A stretch of 64,000 bases of DNA from Prevotella heparinolytica (lineage in GTDB: Bacteria > Bacteroidota > Bacteroidia > Bacteroidales > Bacteroidaceae), in assembly GCF_004342845.1 (NCBI RefSeq), contig NZ_SLXB01000002.1:62001-126000 (forward strand), read 5' to 3'. Both the position numbers and the translations under genes were made by a program. The notes beneath the pieces are model-generated. The model ran no database searches. It worked only from the letters and a program-made list of their open reading frames with translations, and had not been told where the DNA came from. Numbering within the stretch: position 1 is the stretch's first letter; the number at the start of each line of letters is the position of its first letter. This document shows positions 25,977 through 34,995 of the stretch, in pieces.

Positions 25977-26489
25977 ATGTCAAAAGCAAAGCTAAAAAAA
26001 CACTTGTTTTCACTTACAAAAGAACAGATAACCGATATTGTTCTTGAACTATACGATGCACGTAAAGAGGCAAAAGATTATCTGGAATTTTATCTTGCCC
26101 CAGATTGCAACGCTGAATTAGAAAAGAGCAAGAAAGCTATCAGAAACGAGTTCTTCCCAACTCGTGGATTTTCCGAAAAGCCGTCATTTGCCAAATGTCG
26201 AAAAGTCATTTCCGATTTTCAAAAACTAAAACCGGAGCCAACCACTGTTGCCGATTTAATGTTGTTCTATATCGAACAAGGATGCGAATACACACTTGAA
26301 TTTGGCGATATGTGGGAACAGTTCTATACAACACTGGAGGGAAATTTCAACAAGGCTATGCGCTTTATCTTTCTCAACGGATTGTTAGCCTGTTATTACG
26401 AACGGATTGAAAAGCTTATTGATAGCGTATCGAATTGTGGCTGGGGATTTTATTACACATTACAAGATATTTATTCTGAATATCGGTAG
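25977..26489 (+). CDS. DUF6155-type protein
   Basis: About 170 residues, largely helical and charged (KAKLKKHLFSLTKEQITDIVLELYDARKEAKDYLEFYLAP). It resembles DUF6155, small cytosolic proteins scattered through accessory regions. ATG 25977 is preferred to an upstream TTG. It follows the GIY-YIG gene by about 90 bp on the same strand. There are no catalytic motifs I recognise. Confidence 0.65.
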   Translation: MSKAKLKKHLFSLTKEQITDIVLELYDARKEAKDYLEFYLAPDCNAELEKSKKAIRNEFFPTRGFSEKPSFAKCRKVISDFQKLKPEPTTVADLMLFYIEQGCEYTLEFGDMWEQFYTTLEGNFNKAMRFIFLNGLLACYYERIEKLIDSVSNCGWGFYYTLQDIYSEYR

Positions 26490-26535
26490 TGGTTTTTAAG
26501 CTTTGATAGGCAGTATCCATAATTTTGTGTAAAAT

Positions 26536-26577
26536 AAAAATAAGAAAGACGGAGTGATTTCCACCTTTCTTATTTTT
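26536..26577. terminator. Bidirectional terminator, DUF6155 gene / ugd
   Basis: AAAAATAAGAAAG (26536-26548) pairs perfectly with CTTTCTTATTTTT (26565-26577). The A-rich and T-rich flanks allow termination in both directions between the convergent genes. Confidence 0.75.
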
Positions 26578-26613
26578 ATATTTCCATCGACTCCAATAAT
26601 CATATCCTGTAAC

Positions 26614-27927
26614 TTATTTGCCGATACAGTGATATGTAAAGCCCTGTTCTTCCAGTTCTTTTTTGTCATAAATATTACGGCCATCCAGTATTAGCAACTG
26701 CTTCATAGCTTTCTTGATGACCGCCCATGATGGTAAACGAAACTCGTTCCATTCGGTAATCAGCATCAATGCGTCTGCATCCAATGTGGCATCATACATA
26801 TCTGTTGCATAATATACGCTATCACCGATGCGGCGACGGCATTCATTGATGGCAGCGGGATCGTATGCCCGTATGCTGCATCCGGCTTTCGATAGCTTGT
26901 CGATCAAGACCAAAGCCGGCGCTTCACGCATATCATCTGTTTCCGGTTTAAACGATAATCCCCAAAGAGCAATGGTTTTTCCTTTCAGGTTGTTATTGAA
27001 ATGCTTCTGGAGTTTCTCAAACAAGATGTTTTTTTGGTTTTCGTTGACTTCCTCTACTGCTCGAAGTACCCTCATTTTATACCCATTCAGTTCGGCAGTC
27101 TTTATCAAAGCCTTTACGTCTTTTGGAAAACAAGAGCCACCATAGCCGATGCCCGGATATAGGAACTTACGTCCGATACGAGTATCAGAGCCTATACCAC
27201 TACGTACCATATTGACATCTGCTCCTACCAATTCGCACAAATTGGCAATGTCATTCATGAAGCTGATACGAGTGGCCAACATGGAATTAGCGGCATATTT
27301 GGTCATCTCGGCAGAAGGTATATCCATAAAAATGACACGGAAATTATTTAGCAAGAAAGGTTTGTAAAGTTTACTCATTATCACCTTTGCACGTTCCGAT
27401 TCCACTCCCACTACTACACGGTCAGGACTCATAAAATCATTGATAGCATTGCCTTCCTTCAAAAATTCCGGATTTGAAGCCACATCAAATTCAAGGTCTG
27501 ATCCTCTCTTGTCCAACTCAGCCTGAATGGCTGCACGCACTTTCTGAGCAGTACCTACAGGTACGGTACTTTTTGTGACCACCAATACATACTTCTGCAT
27601 ATTTCGTCCAATAGTGCGAGCAACTTCCAATACATAACTCAGGTCAGCACTACCATCCTCATCGGGAGGTGTTCCTACGGCACTAAATACAACGTCCACT
27701 TCGTTTAGACAACTCTCTAAAGAAGTTGTGAATTGCAGGCGACCTGCCTTCACATTACGGTTTACCATTTCCTCCAGTCCATTTTCGTAGATGGGGATAA
27801 TGCCTTTTTCCAGTGCTTTTATTTTTTCACTGTTAGTGTCTACGCAAATCACATTGACACCAATTTCTGCAAAACAGGTGCCGGTCACTAAACCGACGTA
27901 CCCTGTACCAACGATGGCTATTTTCAT
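26614..27927 (-). CDS. ugd: UDP-glucose 6-dehydrogenase
   Basis: A 437-residue UDP-glucose/GDP-mannose dehydrogenase that oxidises UDP-glucose to UDP-glucuronate with NAD. It has the Rossmann motif GTGYVG at residues 7-12, the catalytic Cys in YGGSCFPKDV, and the C-terminal domain with LWGLSFKPETDDMREAP. It supplies precursors for surface polysaccharides and pairs with rfbC, which lies 3 bp upstream on the same strand. Its last codons (CIGK and stop) closely resemble the end of mnmE in inverted orientation. Confidence 0.95.
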   Translation of the reverse strand: MKIAIVGTGYVGLVTGTCFAEIGVNVICVDTNSEKIKALEKGIIPIYENGLEEMVNRNVKAGRLQFTTSLESCLNEVDVVFSAVGTPPDEDGSADLSYVLEVARTIGRNMQKYVLVVTKSTVPVGTAQKVRAAIQAELDKRGSDLEFDVASNPEFLKEGNAINDFMSPDRVVVGVESERAKVIMSKLYKPFLLNNFRVIFMDIPSAEMTKYAANSMLATRISFMNDIANLCELVGADVNMVRSGIGSDTRIGRKFLYPGIGYGGSCFPKDVKALIKTAELNGYKMRVLRAVEEVNENQKNILFEKLQKHFNNNLKGKTIALWGLSFKPETDDMREAPALVLIDKLSKAGCSIRAYDPAAINECRRRIGDSVYYATDMYDATLDADALMLITEWNEFRLPSWAVIKKAMKQLLILDGRNIYDKKELEEQGFTYHCIGK

Positions 27928-27930
27928 AGT

Positions 27931-28479
27931 TTATTTATAATAAACCGCATCTTTGAATGATACGGCATGTCTGTCTTTTTCTGATAATATGAGTAACTCT
28001 TCATCAATGGGCCATTCAATGCCGATCGTTTCGTCATTATAGCGAATAGATGCTTCGGATTGAGGGGTATAGGCATTGTCTACTTTATAAGTAAAAACAG
28101 CTTCATCGCTCAGTACCAAAAAACCATGTGCAAAGCCCCTCGGGATGAAAAACTGTCGTTTGTTTTCTTCACTTAACTCCATGCTGACGTGTTTTCCGAA
28201 TGTAGAAGATGATTTCCTTAAGTCGACAGCGACATCCAAAACCTTTCCACTCAGAACGCGTACCAGCTTGGCCTGACTATATTCTGCTTTTTGATAATGC
28301 AAACCACGCAATACTCCGAAAGACGATTTAGATTCATTGTCCTGAATAAAGTGAACATCTCCTATATGGATACGAAACTCTTCTTCTTTAAATGCCTCCA
28401 TGAAATATCCGCGTGTATCATGAAAAACTTTTGGTTCAATCAGCCATACACCATCAATCTCTGTCTGTATGTAGTTCAT
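27931..28479 (-). CDS. rfbC: dTDP-4-dehydrorhamnose 3,5-epimerase
   Basis: A 182-residue RmlC cupin enzyme of dTDP-rhamnose synthesis. Family marks are RGYFMEAFKEEEFR, FIQDNESKSSFGVLRGLHYQ (with the catalytic His), GKVLDVAVDLRKSS and IPRGFAHGFLVLS. It starts the two-gene unit with ugd. The other rml genes are not in the window. Confidence 0.93.
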   Translation of the reverse strand: MNYIQTEIDGVWLIEPKVFHDTRGYFMEAFKEEEFRIHIGDVHFIQDNESKSSFGVLRGLHYQKAEYSQAKLVRVLSGKVLDVAVDLRKSSSTFGKHVSMELSEENKRQFFIPRGFAHGFLVLSDEAVFTYKVDNAYTPQSEASIRYNDETIGIEWPIDEELLILSEKDRHAVSFKDAVYYK

Positions 28480-28753
28480 TCTTTCAAAATGATTTATGTA
28501 TTTTCTTTTTTATTCTATATTATAGCTTGGTCTGGTTCTGATTTATAGAACACTAAGCTTCTATCTTTCTACATTGGAAAGGTATATAAAACATTGCAAA
28601 TGTATAAAAAAAAACTGATTCTTTCTCGTCTGGCTTGAAAAAGCTTTTCCTATACTATATGTGGCAGGTAAGAGGGGGTATTGTTTATAAATTGTTGATA
28701 AGAAAAAACGCCGGGAACTGGTTTATATCCGATATTTCAGTTATTTTTGTTGC

Positions 28754-29806
28754 ATGATTGAGTTGTCACAACATATAGAAGCGTTATTATTGGAAAATGA
28801 TTGTGTCATTGTTCCTGGATTAGGCGGCTTTGTTGCTCACTATACCTCAGCAACACGAATTGAAGAAGAGAATCTCTTCCTACCCCCTACCCGCATCATC
28901 GGTTTCAATCCTCAACTGAAGATGAATGATGGAGTGTTGGTGCAATCTTATATGGCTGTTTATAACACCAGTTTTGCAGATGCTACCCGAATGATCGAAA
29001 GAAAAGTGGAGGGGATTTTTGCTACTCTTCATGAAGAAGGAAAAGTGGGTTTGTCTAATGTAGGAGAACTTCGTTATTCTATTCATGGCACATATGAATT
29101 TATCCCTTACGATGATAAAATCACCAGCCCTTATTTGTATGGCTTGGATAGTTTTGAAATGAAAGAACTATCTGTTTTGACGCAATTTACCGGAGGGAAG
29201 ATTATCCCAATGATTCCTACAATAGAGAAGAATAAGAAAAAGAACTTTGAAATCAAGGTTAACCGTTCATACTTGTCGAATGCTGTAGCTATGATAGCGG
29301 TCATTGTTCTATTCTTCCTGCTATCCACTCCACTGGAAAACACGGAAGTGTTAGAAGGAAACTATGCGCAGCTACTTCCTGAGGAGCTTTTTGAGAAGAT
29401 AGAAAAGCAATCTCTGGCTTTTACTCCGGTTGTCGTTTCGAAGATAGCAGAAAACAAAAAGAATCCGGCGGCTTCTGTTGCGCCCGTAAAGCCCAAAGTC
29501 GTAGCAAATGTTCCTCGTCCGACAATAGCCGCTACGATGAAAGTGGATGTTCCAGAGGGTGTCAATCCCGTTTCTCCTACCCTACCCTATCATATCATTG
29601 TTGCAAGTGTGGGAACAGAAAACGATGCACATCTGATGGCAGAGCGCCTGATACAAAAAGGCTTCTCTGGCGCAAAAGCCATTATTGGCGACGGAAAGAT
29701 GCGTGTCTGCATTCAGTCGTGCAGTACTGAAACAGAAGCTTATCAGGCTTTAAATGAAATTCGTAAGCATGAAGCTTATCAGAATGCGTGGGTACTGAAG
29801 AAATAA
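28754..29806 (+). CDS. HU-like domain plus SPOR domain membrane protein
   Basis: The N-terminal 130 residues match the bacterial CCDC81-type HU fold (HIEALLLENDCVIVPGLGGFVAHY). A membrane helix follows near residues 175-195 (NAVAMIAVIVLFFLLST), then a Pro/Ala/Val linker. A SPOR-like peptidoglycan-binding domain lies at about 275-350 (YHIIVASVGTENDAHLMAERLIQKGF). In Bacteroidota this architecture suggests a division-site protein with a cytoplasmic DNA- or protein-binding head. A TATTTTTG word ends only 4 bp before the ATG. The FHA gene follows 41 bp later. Confidence 0.85.
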   Translation: MIELSQHIEALLLENDCVIVPGLGGFVAHYTSATRIEEENLFLPPTRIIGFNPQLKMNDGVLVQSYMAVYNTSFADATRMIERKVEGIFATLHEEGKVGLSNVGELRYSIHGTYEFIPYDDKITSPYLYGLDSFEMKELSVLTQFTGGKIIPMIPTIEKNKKKNFEIKVNRSYLSNAVAMIAVIVLFFLLSTPLENTEVLEGNYAQLLPEELFEKIEKQSLAFTPVVVSKIAENKKNPAASVAPVKPKVVANVPRPTIAATMKVDVPEGVNPVSPTLPYHIIVASVGTENDAHLMAERLIQKGFSGAKAIIGDGKMRVCIQSCSTETEAYQALNEIRKHEAYQNAWVLKK

Positions 29807-29847
29807 GAGTATACCTCTCCATATCAATTATAATATTTTGATAATCA

Positions 29848-30369
29848 ATGAAACGAATCCGTTGTCCTAAATGTGAGAGTTATTTAACGTTCGATGAAAC
29901 AAAGTATAGCGAAGGCCAGTCATTGGTCTTTGTTTGCGAGCAATGTAAAAAGCAATTCAGCATTCGCTTAGGCAAGACAAAAATGCAAGCTCCTCAAAAA
30001 GAGGAGCTACCCAATGAAGAAGAATACAAAAATGCTTTCGGTAGCATTACGGTTATAGAAAATGTATTCGGATTCAAACAGGTACTACCTCTCAAGGAGG
30101 GGGATAATGTGATAGGGCGTCGTTGTGTGGGAACAGTAATTCATGCGCCTATAGAAAGCTCGGACATGAGCATGGATCGCAGGCATTGCATTATCAATGT
30201 AAAACGCGGCAAGCAAGGCGGACTGGTATATATACTGCGCGATGCTCCCAGCCTGACAGGGACTTTCCTGAACAATGAACTTTTAGGTGACAAAGATCGT
30301 GTCCGCATTAAGGATGGAGCAATTGTAACTATTGGCGCCACCACATTTATTCTGCGTACGGCAGAATAG
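29848..30369 (+). CDS. Zinc-ribbon and FHA domain protein
   Basis: A 173-residue cytosolic protein. The N-terminus is an MJ0042-type zinc ribbon (CPKCESYLTF...CEQCKKQF). The C-terminal 95 residues are a forkhead-associated domain with the usual NVIGRR, SSDMSMDRRHCII and TGTFLNNE signatures, which bind phosphothreonine peptides. No kinase gene adjoins it. It is likely co-transcribed with the HU-SPOR gene. Confidence 0.88.
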   Translation: MKRIRCPKCESYLTFDETKYSEGQSLVFVCEQCKKQFSIRLGKTKMQAPQKEELPNEEEYKNAFGSITVIENVFGFKQVLPLKEGDNVIGRRCVGTVIHAPIESSDMSMDRRHCIINVKRGKQGGLVYILRDAPSLTGTFLNNELLGDKDRVRIKDGAIVTIGATTFILRTAE

Positions 30370-30373
30370 AAAT

Positions 30374-30416
30374 AGGTAACCCCAAGGGCCTCATGACTCT
30401 TGGGGCTACTTATTTT
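30374..30416. terminator. Bidirectional terminator, FHA gene / uxaB
   Basis: CCCCAAG (30380-30386) pairs with CTTGGGG (30399-30405), extended by weaker flanking pairs, with T-rich sequence on the plus side. It separates two convergent genes. Confidence 0.75.
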
Positions 30417-31855
30417 TAAAGGATACCTTTCACTGTTTCCAGCATTCCCTTAGATAGAATCGAGTCCAAGTTAGCTTTCACAGCTGTGCTAAGTCCGGGA
30501 ATGGAATTCAGGTTTTCTCCCCAAATAAATGTTGCACCCAATACCCCTTCTGTTACTTTTTGGGTATCGCCGGTTGCCCATAAATCTTTCAGAAGTTCTA
30601 TGATTTCCGGAGCATCGTTTGGAACGATTTCAGCACCGTCTTCGCGAACACCACCTTTGTAATATGTAATGATGGCTGCAAGGCCGAGCACCAATCCTTT
30701 GGGCAGTTCGCCTTTGCGTTGCAAATAGGTCTTCAATCCCGGAAGATCTCGAGTCTGGTATTTGGGAAATGAATTCAGCATGATACTGGTTACGACATGA
30801 TCGACAAACGGATTATTGAAACGCTCCAATACGTCTTCGGCAAACTTCTTCAGCTCGTTTTTAGGCAAGTTTAATGTTTCCATTAATTCGTCGAACATCA
30901 CTTTATTGATGTATTTACCGATTACCGGATGTTGGCAAGCGTCACGAACGATATTGATTCCGGATAGGTAGGATACCGGAGACAGAACAGTGTGAGGACC
31001 ATTCAGCAGTGTTACCTTTCTTTCGTGGTAAGGTTCTTCGGATGGAACAAACAGCACGTTCAGTCCGGCCTTGTCTGCGGGGAACTCTTTTGCCACTTCT
31101 TGCGGCGCTTCAATTACCCACAAATGGAAAATCTCAGCCTGAACCACGAGGTTGTCGTCGTATTGCAGTTTTTCTTTAATGGCGGCAATATCTTTACGGG
31201 GAAATCCCGGTACAATGCGGTCGACCAATGTAGCATACACACCACAAGCCTCTTCGAACCAGGCTTTGAACTCGTTGCCCAACTGCCATAATTCGATGTA
31301 TTGATAAATCGTCTCTTTCAGTTTGTGCCCGTTCAGGAATATCAGTTCGCAGGGGAAGATGATAAGTCCCTTGCTCTTGTCGCCATTGAATGTTTTGAAA
31401 CGATGATACAGCAATTGTGTCAGCTTGCCCGGATAGGAAGCAGCGGGGGCATCGGTAAGTTTGCACGAGGGATCGAAGGCAATACCGGCTTCCGTAGTGT
31501 TGGAGATAACAAAGCGCATTTCCGGCTGCTCTGCCAATTTTAGGAACTCCTCGTTTTGTGTATAAGGATTCAATGCGCGGCTGATTACGTCAATCAAAGT
31601 CAGACTGTTGACTGTTTCGCCTTTGTCCAGGCCTTGCAGGTTGACATGATAAAGATTATCTTGCGCATTCAGCATATCCACCATACCTTTGTCGATGGGT
31701 TGCACTACTACTACGCTGCTATCAAAATCTGTCTTTTGATTCATGTTGTAGATAATCCAATCCACAAACGCACGCAGGAAGTTTCCTTCACCAAACTGGA
31801 TGATGCGTTCCGGACGTTGTACTTTGGTAACTGTTTCTCTGTTTAATGCTTTCAT
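30416..31855 (-). CDS. uxaB: Tagaturonate reductase (altronate oxidoreductase)
   Basis: About 479 residues from ATG 31855, a member of the mannitol/polyol dehydrogenase family with the NAD-binding start PERIIQFGEGNFLRAFVDW. YHERKVTLLNGPHTVLSP and the Lys-rich helix are typical of UxaB/FruM enzymes. It should reduce tagaturonate to altronate in galacturonate breakdown. The longer frame (to 31924) would overlap the regulator stop, so the internal start is favoured. It is downstream of the LacI-type gene and opposite uxaC. Confidence 0.9.
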   Translation of the reverse strand: MKALNRETVTKVQRPERIIQFGEGNFLRAFVDWIIYNMNQKTDFDSSVVVVQPIDKGMVDMLNAQDNLYHVNLQGLDKGETVNSLTLIDVISRALNPYTQNEEFLKLAEQPEMRFVISNTTEAGIAFDPSCKLTDAPAASYPGKLTQLLYHRFKTFNGDKSKGLIIFPCELIFLNGHKLKETIYQYIELWQLGNEFKAWFEEACGVYATLVDRIVPGFPRKDIAAIKEKLQYDDNLVVQAEIFHLWVIEAPQEVAKEFPADKAGLNVLFVPSEEPYHERKVTLLNGPHTVLSPVSYLSGINIVRDACQHPVIGKYINKVMFDELMETLNLPKNELKKFAEDVLERFNNPFVDHVVTSIMLNSFPKYQTRDLPGLKTYLQRKGELPKGLVLGLAAIITYYKGGVREDGAEIVPNDAPEIIELLKDLWATGDTQKVTEGVLGATFIWGENLNSIPGLSTAVKANLDSILSKGMLETVKGIL

Positions 31856-31923
31856 TTCAAAAAAATGGTTTAAATGATTGATATGGTTATTTATGTTACT
31901 TGTCATTGAAGAAAAGACTGGCA

Positions 31924-32985
31924 TTACTCGAACTCAAAATAAAAATCAATGTTTTCTTTCATCATCACATCAATAGGCATGTATTTCACGGCTGTGACCG
32001 TTTTCTTGAAGACAATATGATTACACAAGGCTTTTACGCCGCAATAACCTTGCAGGCCGGGACGTTGGCCGATGAGATAGTTCACTTCGCCTGTTCTCAG
32101 GTATTCCACGTTCTTTTGCAGAAGGTCGTAACCTAACAGATTCTTCAACTTCTGCCCTTTCTGCTGCAAATAGTGCGCCACTTGATATACGCGGGAATTG
32201 AATACCACTCCTAAAACAGCCTTTGGGTGTTCATTAAAGAACGCGTCTAATATTTGCAGATTGGTATCTGCGTCTTCTTTGTGCAGAACGATGTCGTGAA
32301 TGGGCAGGTTGTAATGTCTCTCGGCAAGATATTGCATGAATCCTTCCAAGCGGCGCTGCATCTGTATCTCGGCCGGATTGTTCTTCTGGTTGTTGAGGAA
32401 AAGCACAAGCTCCTGCCCTGCTTCGTAGCTGCTCATCAGGATTTTGGCAGCAATGTATCCGCTGGTTCTGGAATCTTGCCCGATATAGCATAAGGCATGT
32501 GTGTGCTCAATGTTGAAATCGACAAATACATATGGAATATCGTTCTTTTCCAGATAAGATGTAAGCTTCAATGTCTCTTCCTCGAAGTTCGGTGCAATCA
32601 ATACCGCATCGGCCGATTCTTGTTGGAGAAGCCGGCACGCTTCTTCGTATGACTGCTTGTCGGCATGCGAATAGTATAAATAATCCACCCCTACATTAAT
32701 AAGATGGAGTTCTTGCGCAGCACGCCCCACCCCTTGAGCTACGGCATGCCAATAATCGTGCTCTATATAATAAGGTATAATGCAAACAATGCGATAGCGC
32801 TTCTTGGCAGCCAGCCCAATGGCAAACACGTTAGGTTGATAGTCTATCTCATCGAGTACTTTCTGAACCTTCTCCATACTGGCATGGGATACGTCTCCGC
32901 GATTGTGCAATACGCGATCCACGGTTCCGGCAGAGACGCCTGCCATACGTGCGATGTCTTTAATGGTATAGATTTTATTTTCCAT
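31924..32985 (-). CDS. LacI-family transcriptional regulator
   Basis: A 353-residue protein with an N-terminal LacI helix-turn-helix (YTIKDIARMAGVSAGTVDRVLHNRGDVS) and hinge. A periplasmic-binding-protein-like sensor domain of the sugar-binding type 1 family follows (YRIVCIIPYYIEHDYW...ADAVLIAPNFEEE). It is divergent from uxaC and precedes uxaB, so it very likely controls hexuronate catabolism in response to a pathway intermediate. The exact inducer is not readable from sequence. Confidence 0.92.
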   Translation of the reverse strand: MENKIYTIKDIARMAGVSAGTVDRVLHNRGDVSHASMEKVQKVLDEIDYQPNVFAIGLAAKKRYRIVCIIPYYIEHDYWHAVAQGVGRAAQELHLINVGVDYLYYSHADKQSYEEACRLLQQESADAVLIAPNFEEETLKLTSYLEKNDIPYVFVDFNIEHTHALCYIGQDSRTSGYIAAKILMSSYEAGQELVLFLNNQKNNPAEIQMQRRLEGFMQYLAERHYNLPIHDIVLHKEDADTNLQILDAFFNEHPKAVLGVVFNSRVYQVAHYLQQKGQKLKNLLGYDLLQKNVEYLRTGEVNYLIGQRPGLQGYCGVKALCNHIVFKKTVTAVKYMPIDVMMKENIDFYFEFE

Positions 32986-33053
32986 TTTTAAGGTGTATTC
33001 CTGAGTCGATAAAGGTGTGACGTTTAATACTTAAATATTATAAATATTTGCCG

Positions 33054-33100
33054 CAAAGATACGAATTATTTTGTTTCTCCAAGTAAAAATTCTACTTTTG
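33054..33100. promoter_or_regulatory. Overlapping divergent promoters, LacI gene / uxaC
   Basis: On the plus strand TTTG (33070-33073), a 19-bp spacer and TACTTTTG (33093-33100) make a full Bacteroides promoter for uxaC. On the minus strand TTG, an 18-bp spacer and TATCTTTG (33061-33054) serve the regulator. The two overlap, so one bound repressor could affect both. Confidence 0.75.
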
Positions 33101-33218
33101 TGTTCGATAACGGTTAATAAAAATAAAAAGGGTAATCAGTCTTATATGCCTTACAATCAATGCTATATGCGTATTATGTCAGTCAAGTAATATTTTTAGA
33201 TATTTAAAACACAGAAAG

Positions 33219-34625
33219 ATGAAGAACTTTATGGATGAGAACTTCTTGTTGCAAACAGAAACTGCGCAGAAGTTATATCATGAGCATGCGGCTAAAATGC
33301 CGATTATCGACTATCACTGCCACTTGATTCCTCAAATGGTGGCAGATGACTATCAGTTTAAGTCCTTGACGGAAATCTGGTTGGGTGGAGACCATTATAA
33401 ATGGCGTGCCATGCGTACCAATGGCGTAGATGAACGTTTCTGTACGGGCAAAGACACCACCGATTGGGAGAAATTCGAGAAATGGGCGGAAACCGTACCC
33501 TACACTTTCCGCAACCCGTTGTACCATTGGACTCATCTTGAACTGAAAACAGCTTTTGGCATTGACAAGATTCTGAATCCTAAAACCGCCCGTGAAATCT
33601 ATGAGGAGTGCAACGAGAAACTGAAGCAGCCGGAATATTCGGCACGCGGCATGATGCGGCGTTATCATGTGGAAGTAGTTTGCACGACCGATGATCCGGT
33701 TGATTCTTTGGAGTATCACATCAAGACCCGCAAAAGCGGTTTTGAGATCAAGATGTTGCCTACTTGGCGTCCCGACAAGGCTATGGCAGTGGAAAGTCCT
33801 GCCGACTTTCGCGCTTACGTAGAAAAGCTGGCAGAGGTGAGCGGTGTTACCATTTCGGGGTTTGACGACATGATTGCCGCTTTGCGTAAGCGTCATGACT
33901 TCTTTGCCGAACAAGGTTGCAAATTGTCCGATCATGGCATCGAGGAGTTCTATGCCGAAGATTATACAGATGCGGAAATCAAAGCGATATTCAATAAAGT
34001 ATATGGCGGTAAGATGCTGACCATAGAAGAGGTCTTGAAATTCAAGTCGGCCATGTTGGTAGTGTTTGGAGAGATGGATTGGGAAAAGGGCTGGACGCAA
34101 CAGTTCCATTATGGAGCCATCCGCAACAACAACAGCAAGATGTTTAAATTGTTGGGGCCTGATACAGGCTTTGATTCCATCGGCGAATTTACTACGGCGA
34201 AGGCAATGGCTAAGTTCCTCGACCGTCTGAACTCGGAAGGAAAGCTTACAAAGACCATCCTCTATAACCTGAATCCATGCGCTAATGAGGTGATTGCTAC
34301 TATGTTGGGTAACTTTCAGGATGGAACGGTTGCCGGTAAGATACAGTTCGGCTCCGGTTGGTGGTTCCTCGACCAGAAAGACGGTATGGAGAAACAGATG
34401 AACGCGCTTTCCGTGTTGGGATTACTGAGCCGTTTTGTGGGTATGCTGACCGATTCCCGCTCTTTCCTCTCCTATCCTCGTCATGAATACTTCCGTCGTA
34501 CATTGTGCAACCTTGTGGGACGTGACGTGGAAAACGGTGAAATTCCCGCATCCGAAATGGAACGTGTAAATCAGATGATTGAAGATATCAGCTATCATAA
34601 CGCTAAGAACTTCTTCCGATTCTGA
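33219..34625 (+). CDS. uxaC: Glucuronate/galacturonate isomerase
   Basis: A 468-residue uronate isomerase of the amidohydrolase superfamily, converting glucuronate to fructuronate and galacturonate to tagaturonate. Metal-binding and family marks are PIIDYHCHLIP near residue 29, VVCTTDDPVDSLEYH, FHYGAIRNNN and the C-terminal MLTDSRSFLSYPRHEYFRR. Length is normal. It has a consensus promoter divergent from the LacI-type gene and forms a small regulon with uxaB. Confidence 0.96.
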   Translation: MKNFMDENFLLQTETAQKLYHEHAAKMPIIDYHCHLIPQMVADDYQFKSLTEIWLGGDHYKWRAMRTNGVDERFCTGKDTTDWEKFEKWAETVPYTFRNPLYHWTHLELKTAFGIDKILNPKTAREIYEECNEKLKQPEYSARGMMRRYHVEVVCTTDDPVDSLEYHIKTRKSGFEIKMLPTWRPDKAMAVESPADFRAYVEKLAEVSGVTISGFDDMIAALRKRHDFFAEQGCKLSDHGIEEFYAEDYTDAEIKAIFNKVYGGKMLTIEEVLKFKSAMLVVFGEMDWEKGWTQQFHYGAIRNNNSKMFKLLGPDTGFDSIGEFTTAKAMAKFLDRLNSEGKLTKTILYNLNPCANEVIATMLGNFQDGTVAGKIQFGSGWWFLDQKDGMEKQMNALSVLGLLSRFVGMLTDSRSFLSYPRHEYFRRTLCNLVGRDVENGEIPASEMERVNQMIEDISYHNAKNFFRF

Positions 34626-34663
34626 CAGTGGGCCAATCATAACCGCCGGGCAAAGCACCCGTA

Positions 34664-34805
34664 AGCCCACACCATATCGTTCCTGAAGTGTGGGATTACA
34701 GCTTCTGAAGTGTGGGCGGACGCTTGCTGAAGTGTGGGGTTACGGTTGTACAACTGCAAGCTTTCACTTGTACAAGCGCAAGCTCACACTTGTATAAGTG
34801 TAAAA
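34664..34805. repeat. 22-bp periodic array with changing core (array 5)
   Basis: Units of exactly 22 bp start at 34664, 34686, 34708, 34730, 34752 and 34774, with a partial seventh at 34796. Three consecutive units (34686, 34708, 34730) begin AAGTGTGGG, the reverse complement of the array 4 core. The following ones begin AACTGCAAG and AAGCGCAAG and end in CTTGTAC or CTTGTAT, matching array 1. The array therefore joins two core types in one frame, between uxaC and the transporter gene. Confidence 0.9.
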
Positions 34806-34924
34806 CACCTATTTTCAGTAAGTTACCAAACGCTTCCTTTTCCGGTAACTTTTGCATCCAAGCCCCGCTCCTCTTCTGATTAATAGCCTTGCCATAAATA
34901 ATCAATCGGTAAGAATAAGAGGGA

Positions 34925-34956
34925 TTTGCTTCTTTTATTCTAAAAATGTATTTTTG
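34925..34956 (+). promoter_or_regulatory. Promoter of the POT-like transporter gene
   Basis: TTTG (34925-34928), a 20-bp spacer and TATTTTTG (34949-34956) match the Bacteroides consensus. The predicted leader is about 35 nt. Confidence 0.75.
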
Positions 34957-34995
34957 CGTTTATTTTTTTATCAACCCAACAAAATATACATTAGG

